A DNA stretch of 64,000 bases from Platynereis dumerilii (lineage: Eukaryota > Annelida > Polychaeta > Phyllodocida > Nereididae): NCBI GenBank assembly GCA_026936325.1, contig JAPTHN010000025.1, positions 3,068,001 to 3,132,000 of the forward strand. The letters are read 5' to 3'. The notes beneath the pieces were generated by a model that did no database searches, was not told the DNA's origin, and saw only the letters and a program-made list of their open reading frames with translations. Of this stretch, positions 39,601 through 54,600 are shown piece after piece; the first letter of the stretch is position 1; each line of letters begins with the position of its first letter. A program made the translations under genes and the position numbers.

Positions 39601-42600
39601 CACTAATCCTGCTTGTTGGTGACAGGCAAACGAAAGGATAATGCATCCGATTTTTACTCTAAAATCATTTATGACGAATCACATGGCCTTCTCTTGATTT
39701 TGACTCATGAAACAGCCTCTATGTTTCTCATGTTAAATGTGGAGAAGAAGACCCTTTTGCGTAAATATCATGAATTCTTGTCACGCATCTAAAGGAGTTT
39801 GCTAAACAACTGAATGATGCATAGGTGTAGTGCTAGATTAATTAATGTGAATAAATCATTTTCTTAGAGCCTTCAATGTTCGAACAGTATTCCTGGATAG
39901 TGGTCAATAAACAACTAGAGGGTCCCCAATACAAACTGCCAGCAGTGAGCATCCACTGCAGCTGAGTGCAGCTCTCCTCTCCTCCTTTGTACTCTATACT
40001 GTGTTTTTATCTGCCTTTTTTAAATACATTTTTATTAAGTTTCAGAAGATTTTTTTTTATAGTGCCTCCCTGAGTAACCAAAAATGTCTATTTTTTTTTT
40101 AGGTGTCAAGGGGAGTTATAGCTGCAAGATGCACTGGTGCATGAAGGGCCAAGAGGGGGTGTACCAAAAGGAGGGGGTAGAATTAGGAGCATGGAGCCAT
40201 GGACCATTATGACAGTGGACAAATACAGTGAAAATATGACAGTTTTTACTCATTTATGGAAATGTGGGGGCTCTGATATTATATTTTAAGGTCTCACACA
40301 TTGGAGAATGGTGTCCTGGAAAACATATTGAAAGGGGAACATTGGAAGTGAAGGCAGTATGAAGCAGCACTGTCTGGAAATTTTACACAGTGTGTAATTT
40401 CTGTCATGTACAAACACTATATCCAGCTTAGCATCAAACATGCGAATACTACTTACCTGATCACAAGGAATCGTCATCCAATGAATACCGTCATGAGGAT
40501 TAACCACTCGCATAATGACGCAAGAATAATTTTGGTCAACAACAGGATGAGGTATCAGCATTGAGTCTTGCAAGAATTCCGATGGGACTGTTGGTATCAT
40601 CTCTCCATTTGTCAGGTTAAAAGTGAATTGTGGTAACCTGTGAGGAAAGAGGGAATATATTTCACCAGTTATCTAAATATGTAATATAATCAGTTTTAAA
40701 TATAACATTGTATAGCATTATAGGCGTATCATGCACAAGTTTTTCTTGGCGAAGGGAGTGGGGGGTGAACTACACATTTCCTTAATTTCAAGATGCAGAG
40801 TTCATATTATATCCAATCACATATTTTGAAAACCATTGATTTTCAATAATACATTTATGATGATCCTCTGCCCGAATTTTTAGCTTTCTTCCAGAATTTT
40901 TAGTGTTCGCTATATATTTCGGGCTCTCACCTTGGGAATGCCTATGTATATCATGACTTTTTACCACTAGTCACCAAGAATAACAATTTTGTTTCATATA
41001 ACTAGGTATAAATAACTTGCAGGCATAACCTGACAATTATTTCACGTGGACACTAAATTTTAATGATGGACAATAAATCGACTTACTTCATTTGGTAGTC
41101 AGGGAGAGCCCATTTCGAATAGGTCATTGCACGGCCTGTTACCCACTCGAATCGACTGATGTTTAGTGCCCTTTTAAGTCCAATGTGGATGTACTTGAAT
41201 CCAGGTATATCTTTTAGAGTTTCTCTCCACCATTTAAAGAACATTAACTGCCGAACTCCATCCATTTCTCTCTTTGATGCAATATCCACCAGGTGGCCAC
41301 CAAATTCCCTACAGGTGGCGTTGGCATCAGTCCATGACATCGCTGACATCATCAAAGATGGCTGATCCTGATTGACACCTGTGCTGCTGACCAACCTGTA
41401 GCACGACCAGTTGATTTCCTCATAACCTTGTGAAGATGGAAAAACAAAGTGATGGTACAAGATCATAGGAGGTGAACTTGATTGAATAATTCATTTTACC
41501 CTGCAATATGCAAACAATTGAGAAAAATTGTTAATTTCAGAAGCCCCAATCAGGTTTTTATGATCTTAAAATATGTAACTTTTTATCCATCCAATAACTA
41601 TGTATCCTTCAATTTTTTTCCTGAGACCGATAGCATGATGTCATACTGGTTCTGGGTAGCTATTGGTCTGTCAGTTCTCCGTGATGTGCAGCTGAAGAGC
41701 ATGACAACATGCTGACAAGCAAATTGTCTGGTATAATTCGCAACAGCAAACAGTTAGAGCAAATCCTTAACAGTTTCATGTCACTGGAATTTTGTTGGTT
41801 TTTGTTATTCATTGCATCTGAGTATTTAAACAGTTGGTCAAGTTTCAGTTATGGTTTTGGGGTCCTGGTGATTGAACATGACAATACACTGGATTGACCT
41901 TTCAGCTGGGATTCGACCGGCTGTGAGATTTGGTGAAAGTCTTGTTTGTGTTTTACAGCACCATACATTCACCATACTCCTTTCCAGCTGAGAGACACGC
42001 ATTCAGTTAATGCATATTGAGGACAGATTTCGGGATCAGATGTTCTCTGTTAACCTTCCTCTTCTACTTCCCATCTTCTTCCAATAAGATTCCAAATCAA
42101 GCCACCCTGGCATCACATGGCATGCTTTGAGTATCCATGTATGCCATTGACTAAGTGATAATTACACTGGAGCATTCACAATTTATATACAATTTAAGAG
42201 CAACTGCTTGATGTCATGTAGCTGACTCTCCCAACTAATGAGAATGTACATATAGCTTGACATCACCAAAAAAGCTAAGCATGACATATATGGTTTTTCG
42301 ACTCACACCTCAAGTCACCAATAGCCACCCAGTCTTGGATGGATAATAAATAGCTTTAGAACCATGAGCAATACAAATTAGGTCAAAACCGTTTATGAAT
42401 TTCAGGCTTGGTTCACTTTGCCTCCCGGAGATCAGATTGATGCTATTTATCACTAAAAGTTCTTACCATCAGGACAGGATACATTATACTCATTCACATG
42501 ATTCTGCATCTTGAGTTGCTGGAACTTCACGACTAAATTACAGTCTTTATCGTAAGGTGAACTACTCCCTAATGCATCGCAGGTATCGTCAACCTCTCGT

Positions 42601-45600
42601 GCAACATCCAAATCTCTTGACCAGTTAGAAGCAATTACGTCCGCTCCCCAACCCTTCCAAACGAGTGGTAGGACCTTCGGTTTTTGCCAGTTGTAGGCAA
42701 TAGATGGACCGCTAAGAGTGATGTTTTCGCTCAGGCAATCTGGTTGACATATTTCTGGATGTTTGTAATTGAAAGAATAGCTGAAAAAATTTTAAAGTAG
42801 AAATACGAGTCTTCGAAATCATGTGTAGAATTTTTTAATCAACTAATACGAGAATGTCACAGTAATTGATGGTTTTTAAAAATAAATACCCAAAAGTGGT
42901 AGACCCTACTTGACATTCCAGAAAAATACATAGCACCACCAAAAATACATACAGATTTTTGCAGTCTTCCACATTGTGTTTTCTTAAATCTACCGAATAG
43001 CCTACAGAGGATTATTTTGACAAACTACTGCTGCTTAATAACATCGATAACATAAAAGTAACTTTTGCAATGAATTGTTGAAACCTTACCGAAAGTAACT
43101 TTCTTCCTCATACTCATGGTCGTAATAGTGTACAGTGTAATTAGTTTGTTCATCATCCACCAGGGTCGGTTGTGTTTCATCCACAAGAGGGAGCTCAGCA
43201 CTTGCACAAGGAGGATATAAATAGTTATTTGAATGAACCTCTGGATGGTAGAAGCCGCATTCAGCTGGAGCCACATTCACAAAGAAGGAAACTTGGGAGA
43301 AATTTGACGTTGAAGTAAAGGCAAGAAAACTCTGAGTGCCCAGGCACTTTTTGAAGTAGCCACCTGAAAGTGAGGCAGAATTCTTTAAAATCTCTAAAAG
43401 TCAGCCAAATTGGTAGTCCACAACTCCACATGTAGTGAAGGGTTTATTTTATAAGGTTTTAGACAGTGTAATAACTCAATATTGGAAATGGAAAATTTTC
43501 GTCGAGGGAGCTCTTGGCTGGTGCCGCAGCGGTGGGCCATTCCAAATTTTTAAAATGGAAATAATTTTGCCATCAGAGTATATTTTTGGCTGAAAATACC
43601 TGGAGGACTGACAAAGTGAACATGATTATTGTAATTTCACCACTTTACTGATCACTGGGGGAGCTGTAGTAGAGCAGAGCTCCCCCAGTTTTTTAATCAA
43701 GGAAGCACAGACCCCAAGCTGCCCCTTCCCCCCTTTTCCATCACTGGTGTAAGAAGGGCAAAACTGACCATGATTCAGGATGCTTTTATTTTCATGAGTT
43801 TCGCAGCCATACTCAAATTCTGTGTCCGGTTTCGGTGGAACAACTATTCCAGCCATGAACCTTGAAGTAGCCAGGATGCTGGACCCTTCGACCTTTGCAT
43901 GTAATCTGCATGTCTGAAAAGTGTTACAAATTATGTATCACATTACATGTATATACTCATAGAAAAAATAAAACATACTAAACTATTTGGAGAGATGATT
44001 CCCCATAAATTAATATTAGCTTATAGTTTCTAGAAGCAGGCGTCGTTGCGGTGGAATGATTGCCCCTATTTAGATCTTCCAATGTTTTATATAGTGGTAT
44101 TTAATCCAAAACCTTTTTTTCGGTGAGTTTTAATTTTGATAAATTGCTATTTTGAGTATAGAATTAAATTAAAAACAGAGTTGAGATATTAAAGGATTAG
44201 AATCCAGAGTGCGCATAATTGAGTATTATGTCATCTTTTTGGCGTTTTCGCAATCGGGTGCATTGTGAAATGCCAGAAAACGTACAATTTTTCTGTCACA
44301 TTCAGTACTTACAATATATACATATTGTACCAAAAGACAAATTATCAACTCACAGTATAAGGTGCTGCACCATATCTAGGCAGCTGTTGGATGTTGCAGC
44401 ATTTAGTCTTCTTGCAAGAAAATGTCACATCCACAACATCATCTGTCTTGTTGACGAACATGCTGTAGAATGCTGTGAGTCTGTGGCCTGTCGGATAAGC
44501 GCAGGGGTTGGTAAAACCCTGAAAAAGAAGATTCAATCATGAAGGAAGATAGATCCTGATGGCAGAATGAAATTATCATGTCGTGTTACCTTGGGCTAGT
44601 CAGGTATATTTCCACTCAAAACCTAACACCCTCCTTTATATCACTATTGGTATTTAGAGCTCTTTGCAGATTGGTGGTTCACTGAAAGACTTTATTTTCT
44701 TATTTTCAATTTGCAAACTGGCTTTGCCACGCCTGTGACAGTTTTCTGTTGATCTTCTAATCCTCTACATAATGAAGTACCTTAAGTCATTTAATTAGTT
44801 TGTTTATAAACTTTATTTTAGCTTTTGCTGTTAGTTATGATAAGCACGGAATCAACTGATTAACCATAACTGACACAGACAAAACATTTTTTAAGCCAGT
44901 GACATCACGTGGCCAGGTTGAAAGTTAATTTTGCAACTGCTTGGACCCCTAATCTCCAAACCGTTCTACAATACAGTACACTTCTCCGATTCAGACTGTT
45001 AATGTGCAACTTTGGAAGTGATATTCTAAAACCATTCATCATTCCAAGTATCCTGGGATTATAATATTATGAGAAATATTAATCGGGTGTTGCCAAAATA
45101 CCTGTATGTGGTGTTTATTTCATTAAAGTTGACTGACTCTAATGCAACGTTCTCACGGCAAGGATTTTTGCACGACGCAGCAGCATCAGACGATTTCTTG
45201 GGAAACTTAACGTAGATCGGCTTGAAGGCCAAGTATTTATCTTTAAAATTCCCAGGATATGTCCGACCGGCTTTGAAATATATTGTCAAAACCGCCCATG
45301 AGAACGTACCATAAGTGGCTCTAACTTACAACTTTAGTGAAGAAAATGCAAAAAATTAAATATAATAGTTGAAGTATCTACTTACTTTACAACGGGTAGC
45401 CTTAACATACGCAACAAAGGATCCTTTGGCCCATGGAGCTAGTGTACTGTTGTACTCCATGTAAGAATAGTAGAATACAGTCATATTTCGACTGGATGAC
45501 GTAAGGTTGTTGAATCCGCCAATGTTGCTGAACATTCCTGAAGGAAAAGCACTGCCATTTTTAAATAAAACTCCAGACACAAGAGACTTTCATATAGCTC

Positions 45601-48600
45601 CGTGGTACAATGGTTAGCATTCCCGCCTTGTACACATGAGGACGTGGGTTCGAACCCCGCTCCGGCCATGTCCAGAGGATTATGATTGGTATGATTGCCG
45701 TTCAGAATGGTGAGCGCCGGTGAGCAGATTTATCTGGAATGGGCGCTATATAAAATCATACTATATATATATATATTGACTGGGGGCAGCATTTGCGGAC
45801 CCGCAATTAACAGATTTTTTCTGGGCGGGGGGATAGGGCCCCCTAGGCCACCCTCCTGGATCTGTCACTGAAACTTAAAGACACGTTCTTCTTCTCCTTT
45901 TCTTTACCTTTTGTTTGTTTACATAAAAACACATAGGGCCTGATTCATACCTGATTACAAAATTGAGTGAAAGGGCAAACTAATCAGAAAGAATGTTTGA
46001 GAACGATTTTGAAAAAGAAAGCAAGATGACCTGAAATATTATACAATGGCTATTTTTGAACCAAATCAATTCTAGCAGTTTTTAATTAGTCATGAATATT
46101 AATAGTGCAGTAAAAATGATGGATTGTTCAAAAACATTTATTTCACCTACACACTTTGCACATTGCTCATTTATGATTTTTTTTTCTGCATGAATAGTCC
46201 TGTTTTCAACTGCAGTCCCTAATGCATAAAACAATATCCTGTTCATCTGAGAGCTGAGATCAATAGAAACTATTCTAAACATACTTTCACTAGAGTGTAT
46301 TGGAATAATCAGACAGATTTAATAAAAGCCAAAAATTCTGTTACTAAATTGCGCACAATATGTTATGCAAACCCCCCTCTCATCATGCTCATGGCCAATC
46401 GCTAGATAGGCCCCAGAAGCTACACTATTTCATACTTAATAAATATTTTTTTGTCACATCTTCATTTCTGCAGGATACTAATAAAACACTTAAAATTTAC
46501 AAAAAATATTTTTGGTTACCTTTTGGGTCTTCTTGGCAGAATGGTCCGAACCTTCGGTAACGGGGATTTATGGTTGGACCATCTGACACCACGAGTCCTT
46601 CTTGAAGACATTCCTCAGTGTTTGGACCCTGACAAAAAGACATGATAATGATTAGAATTTTTTCTTACAGCCAAGCACTTTGATATAGAATTAAACTGGA
46701 CTGTGGCACTGCGCCGAAGGAAGCAGGACGAGCTGGATGCAGAGAACCACACCCTAACCCCCCAACAACCCACCTGGACCTGGACCAGGGTTCTCCTAAA
46801 AGAAGAGGAGGAATCTACAAAACAAGTATGCAAGTAAGTAAGTAAGAAAATGGCACTTCGTGACTCATGATAGCTGATGAAGTGTCATCTTCTCTACTTT
46901 CAACATGGGAAACATAGAGGCTGTTTGATTAGTCATGATCAAGAGAAAGCCATTTGACTTCTCATAACAAGTTTTAGAGTGAAAATCAGATGCATAATCC
47001 TTTCGTTTGGCTGTCACTAACAAGTGGGGTAAGTCTCTTTCAATCAAATTAACATTGAAAATATTGGGCTTAATCATGACAAATCTTCAGCATGATGACA
47101 CACAAAGTGCCATTTTCACAGTACAACAGTCCAATCTAATTCTCTTTCAAAGTGTTTGGCAGTAAACTCAAATGGTATATTTTCAAATCTTGAATATTAA
47201 ATATTGCATTTCCCAAACTAGTAAACAGTACAATTGTTTTTCAGTGTTGCATGGTCTAAATCCAGCCTTTAGTTTTGTTAAAGCATAGTTTGATGTAGGC
47301 ATTTATTTGAGTCTTCAGATATGAAATATATTTTTATTGCCCCCTTAGAAGTTTGCAGCGTCAAACTTATGAAGAAAAAAACAATTTGTCAAACTAACAA
47401 GTGCAAATAAAATCATTAAAAAAACAGAAAAAACTCTCCAGAAACTTGTTGAAAATAAAGCAATAAACATTTATAATGTGAGTTTTTTCCCATGGTGGGC
47501 ATGTAACTATATCACATCTTACTTACGCTAAATTGCAGCCGTTTGACATTAAATGATACATAGTAGCCTTTCGGAGCCGTGATTGCCCAAATGCATTGTA
47601 AGGGAACAAAATCTCTTGGCTGCAGGGATCCGGTTAATCCAATCTGCATTTCCTCTATAAGTTAGGTAAAAAGTAACATTCAGCTCAATCAATTACGGTG
47701 CAAACAACTAAAATTATAAAAAATGTCATAGGGTATTGCAATTATTAGGAAATTTAAAGAGATCGTTTTGAATGCATGTCCGGTCTGTTTTAGAGATGAT
47801 TTTTTCTCTTTGTGTAGGTACACCGAGGCTGAATATGATTTTTTTTTTCTGGGACATGTATGCTGAAGGGAGAAATGATGCCGTAAGTGTTTTTATGTCA
47901 CTTTTCCCTATAGAATACATGTCCTAGAAACAAATTCAAATTCAATCTGAGTGTCGACAAATATAAAATCACCTATGAGCTCTTTCAGCAGAAGAAGCTG
48001 AACAAGTCTGGCCAATTTCGAATTATATTTACAATTGACAATGATCGTCTGTAATCCTAAACTCTTAAACAGTTGGCTTTTATCATTATTAAATAATTAT
48101 TAAATTCATTATTAAAATCATTATTAAATTCATATCAAAATAATTATTAAATTCATTATTAAAATCATTATTAAATTCATATCAAAATAATTATTAAATT
48201 CATTATTTAAAAAATTATCAAAATAATCTGCATTCCCAATTTTAATGACTAACCATCTTCATTTAAATGAATGTAAGCCTCCCCAACACATTCATCCTTT
48301 GGTTTTCTTGCTCGCCAATGGTCCATGTTTGGGTCTCGAGAAACATTTTGATATTCAACAGTTAGGATGGTGTCATCATCTTCCATGGTCCTATAAAGAA
48401 AGCAAGAAACCGAGTCGAGAGCAAGTTCCATACATAGACGTGCATTAGATCATGTAATAAAACAGTACCACTCCAAGCAATACTTAGCCACTTGATTTAA
48501 GTCTGCATTTCTCATCTCACAAAGCTTAAAGGTGGATTTATGTCCAGTATTTATACATTTGATGGGCTAAGTAGGGCAGGAAGGCAACACAACAATGAGG

Positions 48601-51600
48601 CATAATATTTGTGATGATTAAAATTTTTAAACCATTGTCCAACGAAGGCACAGGTTACCCGACCTGAACAGGATTTGAACACGTTTCAGCGATTGGCAAC
48701 CCGAAGAGCTACCAGCTTAGCTAAACTCCCTTCCCCGGTTTCAAAAGTTTAGTTTGGCCAACACATTTTCTACAGTTACGCACAGAAGATTACAAAATGT
48801 AGCTGAGGGTATCTCATATCGAAAGATAGAAATATATAAATATGGGAAGATAGATAGAAAGAGAGACAGACAGATGGACAGGTAGATGGATTATTAATTG
48901 GATTGAGAGATATATGCAATTTGACACTCACCTCATTAAGACAATGAATATAGTGTTGGTTATACTCGATTCAATCACATGCTGGGTCTGGTTCGTCTGT
49001 AGAAAGGTGGAATAACTATAGTTGCCCAGGAGGGCTCCCCAGTGGACAGTCCCATCATAAATCAATAGCTGGAAAGGTAAAGAAAATAAAATTATGTTGG
49101 AAAGGATCCCACACATGGGGTAAATTATTGAGCAAAACAAAAATTATCATAACCCTCACAGTCACAGGTTTCAGTAAGGTACCTTGATTGTCCCATATCA
49201 TATCTCAAATTTAAATAAATTCATGAAGTCAACCAAGTCACATGTGGCAAACTTGAACTGAAGCAAAGGGCTATAGAGGTCAGCTTTTTGAAATTACAAT
49301 ATATTTGCTGTATTCTTGAACTTGTTGAGAAACTGACAAAAAAGTGAAAGGTTAGTCAGCTGCTGAAGATGCAGTTGACCTAGTCACACATGGCAAACTT
49401 GTATGAGAGAGAGAAAATTGGCTTTATTTAGCACATTTGTAAGACGTTATACATGTATTTCATATAATAGGTAGATCATGATAAGCTAGTATTCATGTTA
49501 TCTAAACTTTTAAAAATTATGTGCAAGGAGACCCAATGAAGCGATGCTTGTGGTTGTGGGCCACCTACATATAGTTAAATTCCATACATATATATATATA
49601 CACAACAGTAGTACATACCAGGGTAGTAATATTATTTTAACAGATGTTTCAAGGTAGGGAAAAAAAAATTAATAAAAAAATTAAAAAAGGTATTAAAGTA
49701 AAAAATAAATAAATAAATAAATAAAATAAATTTAAGAACCAATATGGCATTTAAACATAAACATATGTACATATAATTTACAGAAAAAGAGAAAAATAAC
49801 AGTAATATGTTTATGGGAACCTTACAGATATACATTGAAATATATACATTGCGAGTTTGAGAATGAGGTGATGAAGTGGAGGGGATGAGATGTTAATGAT
49901 GGAATGGGAGGATGTGATGGAATGGAAAGGATGGGATGAAAGGATAATATGGAAAGGATGATACGGAAACGAAGGGGTTCAAAAGCCTTGAACCAAAAAG
50001 CAATCCTATGGCAAACTGAAAATCACTGTTTCCACCCCCGGGGGTGGACGGGTTGACAAACAGTGAGCCATAGGGCTTTGTAAAATTCTAAAATCAAATT
50101 AACCACAGTGTAGTACCTGTTCATTAAAGTTAGATTGACTGTTGACAAGAAAAACAGTTTGTGTTAGTGCAGTTCAATTGATATTGCGATATGAGGTGCA
50201 GTTTGACTGCCTTTGAAAAGCTTTTCAGGGATTTATGAGCCATTGATTTCAGATTATTTGGGAGGCTATTCCAGGCATAACCTACCACATAGTTTAATGA
50301 CTGTTTTTGAAATTTATTGTTAATTTTATGAATAAAGATATCATTAGTTTGCCTAGATTCCCTTCCAGAATTGCTTATGTGTACATTTGATAATGCTGAG
50401 CAGTGGTAAAGAGGCAAGCTATTAAGTTTTTTGCGATAGTATAGTTTTACACACTGGAGGAGGTATATATCGGATACTTTTAATGTCTTGTATTTATTAA
50501 ACAGAGGCTCAGAATGACAATTGTATTTTGAGTTTGAAATAGTGCGTAATGCTTTCTTCTGAAGAATTGTTAGTCGTTTTAAAATTGTTTTCGAGCTGTG
50601 CCCCAAGGATTCAATACTATAGAATAAATGTGGCATTATCAAGGAGTTATATATGTTAAGCAGACAAGATTCAGGTAAAGTGTACTTGAGGCGACATAGG
50701 ATTGAAACAACCTTACAAACTTTTGTACAAATAACATTAATATGTTCATTCCAAGACAGATTAGAAGTTATGATTGTTCCTAGAAATTTAATAGACTTGA
50801 CCTCTTCAATTTTTTCACCATTTACCCAAATATCTAAGAAATGCTCTTCTGTATTTCTGATTTTTCTGAAGTTTACACATTTTGTTTTCTTAATGTTAAG
50901 TGATAATTTGTTGGTTTTGAACCATTCAGATATGTTTCGTAAGCTGTTTTTCATTTCTATTTCAAGAAGTTCATTACTTTTGTTGTGGAATAATAGGTTT
51001 GTGTCATCTGCAAAAATGATCATGTCACAGTCGTTTGATATATTGATAATGTCATTTATATAGATTAAAAACAGTAAGGGACCTAGTATTGAGCCCTGGG
51101 GGACGCCACATGATATGTTTGTGCAGTTAGATTGATTATTTTGAATTTCAGTGAATTGAGAACGATTTGTGAGATAATTCCTAAACCAAGACAAAGCAGT
51201 GCCTCGGATCCCTAGATGTTCTAGTTTAGAGAGTAGAATTTCATGATTGAGCGTGTCGAACGCTTTACTTAAATCGAGGAACAGGCCTGCGCAATGTTCA
51301 TTATTTGTCAAGTATTTTACCACTCTATCTTGCATTACTAAAACTGCTAGGTTTGTTGACAGTGATTTCCTAAATCCATACTGGGAGGCAGTAAGAATAT
51401 TGTTAGTGTCTAGGTATTTATACAAGCGATTACATACAATCTTTTCTAATACCTTTGAGAAAGCTGGCAGTAATGATACTGGTCTATAATTACTAATGAT
51501 ATCTTTGCTTCCACTTTTATATATGGGCAGTATTCTCGCTAATTTCATTTTATCGGGGACTATACCTGTCGACAGAGACAGGTTTACAATATGTAGCAAA

Positions 51601-54600
51601 GGTGAAATAATTCCTTCGTAAGTTTGTTTGATTAGTTTTGGGCTTATGGAATCATAGCCCGTGCTAATTTTTGGTTTCATGTTTCTAATTATATTTGTAA
51701 GCTCCATGGGATCAGATTCAAAAAGTACAAAACTATTTAGTAGGTTAAAATTAGAAAGATAGCTCTTATAATTCCGACTTGCATCTGGAATTTTGCTGGC
51801 AAGTGTTTTCCCAATGCTCGTGAAAAAGTTATTGAATCCCTCAGCAATGTCTTTAGACCCACAGTAGCTTTCAGTACCATTTTTCAATTGTTCTGGGAAA
51901 TTTGACTTGTTTTGACAGCTTTTAACTACACTATTTATGTTTTTCCACGTTTCTTTCATGTCATTCTTACAATTTTCAAAAGTGTTCTCCCAATACAACT
52001 TTTTAGCTATTCTGATCAACCCATTTAGTTTGTTCCTGTATGCTTGGCATTGCACTTGGAGGTTATGATATCTGTTTGGATTTGATGTTCGCTTCAACTT
52101 GCTAAAAAGGGAATCTTTGGTTTTAATAGATGTTAATAGGCCTTGCGTAATCCAGCTATTGAGCTTGTGCTTGTAAGGGTTGAATTTGACAGTTTTCAAT
52201 GGAATACGAGCATCAAGAAATTTAATAAACATTTGCAAAAATATGTCGTATGCATGGTTAGGATCTGTTGATTGTATTACAGGATGCCAGTTTTGATTTA
52301 CAAGATCAGAAGTGAGAAGTTTGATATTTTCAGATGAGTACTGACGATATTTGATGAATGAAGGCTTTCGGGGGGACTGTTGTTATCTTAAGGGCCTTAA
52401 CAAGGGCCATAATGTACCAGCTATGTGATATTTAGTACTTTTGACAAATAAATGATCAATGAGGGTGGCACTTGTATTGGTCACTCTAGTTGGTAATGTG
52501 ATGGCTGGTATCATCCCATTACTAATGAACATATCCAAGTATTCAGAATTTCAGATGTATGTTTTCGGACGTTGTACTTCAGCAAATCAATGTTTGCATC
52601 ACCCATAATAACGACATCTTTGTTTTCAGATTCTATCTTACACAATAGTTGATTCATGCAGGCAGCATAATCAGCCACAGAATTGTGACCCGGAGATCGA
52701 TATACAACACCAATTATGAGATTTTTCATAAAATTAGAATTTGAGGAGATTTCGACAAAAAGACAGTCAAACAGAGATTGTTTTTCATGTGCTACAACAA
52801 GATCATCACGCTTGGTTACATTTAGTTCCTTTCTTACATAGACCGCTAACCCCCTCCCTGCTTGACAGTGTTTTTGTGCATGAAAATTGCAGTATAACCA
52901 TCCAGAGATACCAAGGTCTCTAAGGGCTCATCAAGCCAGGTTTCTGTAAATGTTAGAACATCGAAAGACCTAAAATTTTGTGTCTCCGTGGCTTTATATG
53001 CAATGGAATAGTCGGAAATATGTTTTGCAAGACTTCTGGAATTTGTATTCATGATAGATAGAGTATCATTTAAGTTTTCTCTGTCTGGTTAAGTCTATGA
53101 ATTTCTCAAGAGTGTAATATTCAGATTTTCTGAGTAACCTTGGTTCTATGGGGGCGTCGATACTGTCAATATTGTCCAAGGTAATATAATTTTCTGCATT
53201 ATCCTCCATGGTTGAGGTTGTGGGCAAGGTAAGTCATATATAAGCAAAAATGTGTGATACTAATCAGTGTAAAGTTATGAGGATGATATTTGCTATGAGC
53301 TTGGGTATGATTGTTTGGATGAGAGTTGATGCTGAATGAAATGAAGCATCTTGAATACATCTTGCACAATGGCCATATAGAAGTCAGCTATATGACATTT
53401 GATAATATCTTCTATATAATGCCCTTGTTAAGGCCTTGAGATGAGCAATAGGCCAGTCAATTCCTAACGACGTTGCTAGCCAAGTCACACAATTCTTCAG
53501 CCTCAAGCATAAATGGCTTAGTCATTTTGAGCAATTTTTTTAATTGTTTAAGATGCCAAATTTTTTCCTGCACATGAATTAGCATTTTTCTTTGGGCTGG
53601 CAAGTCATGGTGAACTTGAATCAAGCACCATGAATATAGAAATTGCTATAAAGGAGTCAGCTATTGGAATTTCATAACATCTTCTACAGTGCCGCCTGTA
53701 AATAAGTGAAACGCATGATATTGTGCCATTGCATCAATGCTAAACATCCTCAACCATACTGCTTCTGGACGCATATATTTTCATCCGATGAGAGGAAAAC
53801 ATATTGGGTCATAAAGGCCAATATGTGAGGCATGTACGATAGCAATGACAGCCAATGTTCTTTGCTGTAGTTTGAATTAGGTTCGGGTCAAAGTCTTTAA
53901 GTAAGTGAACCACCCTTCCCTAGAAGATGTGACTGGCCAAGCCACACATGGCAAACTTGAATAAATAATCTTTAGTATAAAAATTGCAGCATAGAAGTCA
54001 GCTATTTAGCCTTTCCTTCTGTATTCTTGTACTTGTTAAGGCCCTGAACCTAAGTGATGAGTCAATCAGTTGCTAAAGATGTGACTGGCAAAATCACACA
54101 TGGCAAGGTGGAATTAAGCATCTTGAGTAGGGAAGTGGCAACATTGAAGTCAGTTATTTAGCTTTTCCTTCTGTATTCTTGTACTTGTTGAGGCCCTGAA
54201 GATGAGTAATAGGTCAATCAGTTGCTAGAGATGTGACTGGCCAAGTCACACATGGCAAACTTGAATTAAGCATCTTCAGTATTAAAAAAGGCAACACAAA
54301 AGTCAGCTATTTAGCTTTTCCTTCTTTATTCTTGTACTTGTTTAGGCCCTGATGAAGTAATTGGTCAGTCAGTTGCTAAAGAGGTGGCTTGTGTAGTCAC
54401 ACATGGCAAACTTGAATAAAGAATCATGAACATAAAAATGGCAACATAGAAGTCAGCTATTTAGATTTTCGTGTACCTGTTAAGGCCCTTAAGATAAGTG
54501 ATAAGTCAATCAGTTGCTGGAGATGTAACTTGCAAACTTGAATAAAGAATCTTGAGTATAAAAATGGCAACATAGAAGTCAGCTATTTAGCTTTTCCTGA

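Larger units (their letters stand above)
49640..53230 (-). mobile_element. Non-LTR retrotransposon (LINE), Jockey-superfamily-like
   Basis: It reads on the minus strand: endonuclease region (52511-53052), reverse transcriptase frame (50130-52238), then a 3' region with a TTTATTTATTTA-type tail near 49640-49740. The element sits inside the satellite array, with units on both sides. Its upstream limit is set by loss of similarity to coding sequence, so it is approximate. Confidence 0.85.

Noticed and set aside
44219-44542. 107-codon plus-strand frame
   Set aside because: Antisense shadow of exon 9.
45592-45666. Working tRNA gene
   Set aside because: Good B box, but the anticodon stem does not pair and the SINE tail follows.
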